From contig CM061224.1 in NCBI GenBank assembly GCA_030844895.1, forward strand, positions 70,564,567 to 70,628,566: DNA of 64,000 bases, given 5' to 3'. The notes under the pieces are model-generated. The model saw only the letters and a program-made list of their open reading frames with translations. It did not search any database and was not told the origin of the DNA. This DNA is from Ambrosia x helenae. Lineage: Eukaryota; Streptophyta; Magnoliopsida; Asterales; Asteraceae. The translations under genes were made by a program, and so were the position numbers. Below, piece by piece: positions 59,810 through 64,000 of the stretch; position 1 is the stretch's first letter; every line of letters starts with the position of its first letter.

Positions 59810-61185
59810 TGAAAAGGATCTTGATATTTATATACGAATACGGATTCGATTAATAAATCTTTATGAAAATAATTATTAAATACAGTAAAAAAAATATGTT
59901 TCGGTAAAATAATACGGTCGTAGTTCTTTTGTATAAAAATTCTTGGAAATAACGATATTGATTCAGATTTTATAATAATATTCTTTTTCAAAAATAACTT
60001 ATCGGTTCAAAAGAGTTATGGTAAAAACTTTCTTAATATTGAAATTCTTAATTTTTAATAAATAAGTTCTTATTACCGATTGATACAACAAATAGATTTT
60101 TCAAAATATTGTGATCAAAATTTTAAGGTTAAACGGATAAATTTGGTTAAAACCTGAGATAGATTCTGTGGTTTTTCAAAAATTATTAATACTTAAATAA
60201 AAATAAGTTATGATATTAACAGATTTTTCTTAATTTTATAAATTAACTAAATCGTTTATTTAAAATTTTGAACGGAGGGGTATTTATATATATTTACTCA
60301 AAACTGAAATACTGTAAAAATAGTAATAAATTCAATAAACTTCAAAATTATACTGAAAAGATTTTAAAACCTTTTAAATAATCGCGGTATATATGGGATC
60401 TTTATTTAAATAATCGAGGAAAATTCTTAGGAGACACAATATTTATATATCAGATTTATAAAAATTTCGGAAATTATGGTGTGAAAATAATACTTCTGGA
60501 AACTCGAGCATAGGAATGTTCAAGTTGGAGCGTATATTTGTATTCTTGTTTATATTTATTGGAATAATCATAAGGTTAACGATTCGAATAATTATTAAGG
60601 CCGAAATTTCTGGAAGATGCGACGAATGATTATAAATCAACGAGTTTTTCTAGAGAATGAAATACGATTTCAAAACTCTCGTACAAGTCGATTGAATTAT
60701 CGGAGAATACTTTTGTAATTTTTATATCTATTTATATACATATATACTGCTATAATTTTCGTGCTTTATATCGAGATTTATTTTCTGAATTCTATTAATA
60801 TATCTGGTTTCTGTTCTGTATTCTTTCTTATTTCATATGGCCTTAATATCCTGTAAGATTTCCCAGAAATTAATGTGCATATAAATTCACAACTGTGTAC
60901 AGAATTGTCAATTTATCCCACATAATCATTCTAGTAATATCCTGTGGTGGATTCGTTTTATTTTCTAATATACTGTTATGGTTCTCACCAACCTTATAAT
61001 GGTTTGACATTTAGGTACCCAAAAATTTACTCGCCTATTATTTTCTTTACTAATCCTGTCATCCTGAATATTTCTAATATCTTAATTATTTTTCTAAGCA
61101 ACATTTCTTTTTAGAAAAATATTCTGGTAGATCCCGGATGACCAAAAGACTTCAAAACTGTTATTAGTGCCGCTCTGATACCAAC

Positions 61186-63346
61186 TGTAACAACCCTGGC
61201 TGATGTGGCCGGGTCGTCGGGTCGGGTCGGACCTGACCACCCGATTACTAAATTAAATATTCAGGTTCGAATCTCGCGACAAACCGTTTCAACCGAATAT
61301 ATAAATAATAATTATGGAATTATTATTATCGCGGTTAAACGCTCCTTATCTGTTATTAACCCGCTGCCAAACGCCTATTATTCTCTTGTTATACTCGTTA
61401 CCAATTATCGCGAGTTCTAGTAATTATCCCCGTAGCCAAACACCCTCTATTATTATTCTTCTATATAAACCTCTCTCTGCCTCTCATCTCGCTCTCTTTC
61501 TCTGTATATACCTCACACACACTTTTGTGTGCTAAAGAAGCCTCACCGGAGACCAATGGCCGGCTTACGCCGCCTCTGTCTCCGGCACCACCACAGTCCT
61601 CCTCCGGTCACCATCAACGCCGCAGCCTCCATCTCTGGTAAGACCGCTGCCTAACCTTCCTTCACTTCTAATCCAAACCCGACACCCTGTTGTCTCCGCT
61701 GTCCCTAATTAACGAAACAGACAGTCACCGGACTGAGGTGACTGTCACGAATAACTCACCAGACCATTAACCATCTTTGCCCTTTTTGTTATCAATCGGA
61801 ACAGTCACCGGAATCGGTGACTGTTGTGACTTTTAACCGAGCCACCTGTTGCATCTGATAATAAACCCAACTGGTCACGTAAGCCTTGGATGAGGTAGGC
61901 GTGGTACCTTATTGACGGGTGATTGGTTCGGATCCGGTCGGGTCCCGAACAGGTTTCCGGTCAGCCCCGGCGACTGCCAGCGGACCCTTCTAGTCTTTCT
62001 GCTACCGGTTCATGTGTTCAATAATCATCCGTAACCCAGCTTCTTTATGCTGTTTTGGTGTCGTGATCATGGCACGGGTGTTAATCGAGTGAGAGCTCGG
62101 TTATAATCTCTTGATTATTAATCTATCTTGTGATTGTTGTTATAGGTACTAAATACGGAGTACGGGTCCAATACCCGGTTCCATATAATCCCGGTCAACT
62201 TCCAGTCATATCCCGATAATTATCCGGTGAGGTCCGGTTATTATCTTGGTACCGATAATCAAGTTGGTGAATACGAGTCGTCGCCGAGTCGACTCAGTGA
62301 CTCGGTCAACACCCGGAATAGAACCCGGTCCAATAAGCTAGACGAGGAATATTATTAGAATTATACGAATATATATATATATATATAATACGAATAACGT
62401 ACGGACTTGATAATAATAATAAGAGACTAATAATTATATATAAAATATATACGTTTATATATACACAATTTGATATATTGACGATATACTAGACTCGGGT
62501 AAGATCGTGTCTAGAGTTCTTTAGGTTCGCGTGCCAAGCTGTAAAGGCCAGCTTTGTTTCTTTTCGCCTAGAATGCCCAAACCCCGAGTTTAGGACTATC
62601 TAATATATATCGGATTCCATATATATAAATTGTATATATGATATATATCCTAAGTATTACAATCTAACAAGTCCCACGCGTAAACCGTATCAATATATAT
62701 ATGAAATATAATTGTAATAAGAAGATTAGCTGAAGATATAACGCAAACAAGTGAGTATCGTGAACTCCCCACTTTTACTGTTTTATTAAGTGTTTTTGGG
62801 GAAATACATGTCACTTCTAAGAAAACATAATGCTTTACACAAAAGAATCATTAATAATAGAAGTTATATAAAGGGGCAATAGAAACACAAGGACAGTACT
62901 GGACGGTATCGCCATTTCCTTTCTTGTCCGAATAGAGGACAAGAACCAGTTTTACCCGAGTAGAGGGTAGAAATAATCATATATTATCACAAGCAGAGTG
63001 ATACCATAGACAGGAATGGCAACTCATAGAATATAATCGGAATAATAGACATATAATCGAATTAATAGAATATATGTTCCCCTCCAGAAATAGAATCGTA
63101 AAGCATGTTATAAAAGAATATTTAATAAAAGAATTATAAATAAACGAACTGGCCATTCACTTTATAAAATACACGACCTCACCAACTTTATGTTGACAGA
63201 AACTATTTTTGACATGTGTTCAGGTAACCCAACAGATATGATGACGTGGATCCTGGAAGACTAAAAGACTGTTATTACCCTGGGTTCGCTGTGTAGCTCC
63301 GATAACCCGACCCGACGACCCGGCCACATCAGCCAGGGTTGTTACA
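61186..63346 (+). repeat. LTR B, full length (right copy)
   Basis: Sense strand is plus: TATA-like CTATATAAAC at 61461-61470, CT-rich leader after it, conserved donor 62751 and acceptor 63223, end GGGTTGTTACA. The adjacent primer site reads on the minus strand, so this LTR is inverted relative to its element. A small open frame around 61314-61535 is not protein-like. Confidence 0.7.
62751..63223 (+). other. Putative LTR intron or conserved block, LTR B (right copy)
   Basis: Begins GTGAGTATCG after AACGCAAACAA and ends GTGTTCAG/GT; 473 bp. The interior has two small hairpins (CTTGTCC/GGACAAG and TACCC/GGGTA) around 62920-62970. Confidence 0.4.
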
Positions 63347-63351
63347 GTTGG

Positions 63352-64000
63352 AGAACAGGGGGTAGAGGCCAAGAGAGGGAGTTAGAGATGGGTGTCGTTT
63401 GAGACGAGAGGGGTATCAACTTATATCGGTCTCCAAACTCGTAAGCAATGGTAAGTGTCGTGATTTGCGGCTGAGATTAGAACTCAAAATAGGAAACTCT
63501 TTGACAGCTTTACACGCGTAGTTGACCGTGTGCATCGCGATAAGATATTGGGGTCTTAACTAATTTATTAGGGTCGTCAAAATCCGAATGTTTCGCCAAA
63601 CTGTTATTCTTGGACTTGAAGATGGTTTTGGAGAAGATAACATATTCTTGTTTTTTTTTTTTAATTATGTTGACTTTCATACTTCATAATTTTTTGGGAA
63701 AATCACAAGAATAGCCATTGACCAATTTTTTTTTACCAAACTAGCCACCTCCCGTCTCTTGGGAGAGACGACTCACGATTTCCGAGACGTCTTCGTGAGA
63801 CCTTAGTGGAGGACCAATAATTTACCGCCACGTCATCACCCACCCACTCTCTCTCTCTACTTCTCTTCTTCTCTCCTCATTAATTACCTCAGTCTCTCTC
63901 CTCTCCTTCTCTCTCTACCTTTCTCTGTCCTCATTAATACCTCACGATTTCCGAGACGTCTTCGTGAGACCTTAGTGGAGGACCAATATATATGTAGGAT
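63352..64000. other. Outer host DNA of the right arm
   Basis: Mirror of 4631-5279 with the same direct repeat and CT-rich tract; no gene recognised. Homology to the left arm runs to the last base. Confidence 0.7.

Larger units (their letters stand above)
57488..63346 (-). mobile_element. LTR-B element with inverted 5' LTR (right copy)
   Basis: Mirror of 5285-11174: target duplicate GTTGG (57483-57487 and 63347-63351), 115-bp LTR remnant 57488-57602, non-coding interior, primer binding site 61172-61183 (minus strand), full LTR 61186-63346. A pure (TA)n tract lies at 59748-59800, longer and more regular than on the left arm. Confidence 0.7.
34532..64000 (-). repeat. Right arm of the giant inverted repeat
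   Basis: Reverse complement of 4631-34125, beginning GATTCAACCC (mirror of 34116-34125) and still matching at the last base of the window, so the true outer end is not visible. It carries longer open frames than the left arm (254, 246, 499, 796 and 924 codons). Confidence 0.97.

Noticed and set aside
1..64000. tRNA or rRNA genes
   Set aside because: No cloverleaf or rRNA segment was recognised; the only tRNA-like strings are short primer binding sites.

Overview
This is plant nuclear DNA from a repeat-rich intergenic region. Every substantial reading frame belongs to a transposable element: Ty3/gypsy LTR retrotransposons and a Helitron that carries an RPA-like gene. Gene fragments have plant-type GT-AG introns and the sequence is AT-rich. 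A flowering plant is clear. The element style would fit a eudicot with a large genome, but the family cannot be fixed from the sequence alone. There is no bacterial-type content.

Layout. Positions 1-4022 hold the last codons of a gypsy pol gene, a 3.36-kb LTR (445-3807) and, directly after it, a tRNA-Met-type primer binding site. A 100-N gap follows (4023-4122). From 4631 to the end the window is one giant inverted repeat: left arm 4631-34125, right arm 34532-64000 (reverse complement), meeting at a second 100-N gap (34432-34531). Mirror positions add up to about 68,630-68,660. The left arm lies inside a single 30.3-kb contig bounded by both gaps.

Reading outward to inward on the left arm (mirror in brackets): a MITE-like element and short direct repeats (4329-4864); an LTR element with 115-bp terminal inverted repeats, a CCAAC target duplication and a 5' LTR that points the wrong way (5285-11174 [57488-63346]); a small host gene-like fragment and AT-rich DNA; part of a third, different LTR (12633-14267 [54388-56022]) into which a young Tat-lineage gypsy element has inserted (14268-24487 [44159-54387]); a short host stretch; and a complete 9.1-kb Helitron (24972-34093 [34564-43674]) whose 3' end abuts what looks like the 5' end of a second Helitron.

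The Tat element has 599-600-bp near-identical LTRs, gag-protease-RT-RNase H-second RNase H-integrase, a 98-bp GT-AG intron that falls inside the RT domain, and on the opposite strand a two-exon gene of about 707 codons. The Helitron carries a B3-like gene fragment, about seven tandem copies of a ~235-bp promoter-like unit, an 11-exon RPA70-like gene (about 549 aa) and a Rep/helicase gene whose catalytic middle is deleted.

The two arms differ mainly by single-base indels, often in homopolymers, more of them on the left. All insertions and target duplications are shared. The simplest reading is that one locus is represented twice (two haplotypes or a redundant contig placed head to head); a very recent true palindrome is the alternative. 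The most interesting biological patterns are a conserved donor/acceptor-like pair about 470-500 bp apart in three otherwise different LTRs, the inverted 5' LTR, the RT-internal intron, and the tandemly multiplied promoter in the Helitron.
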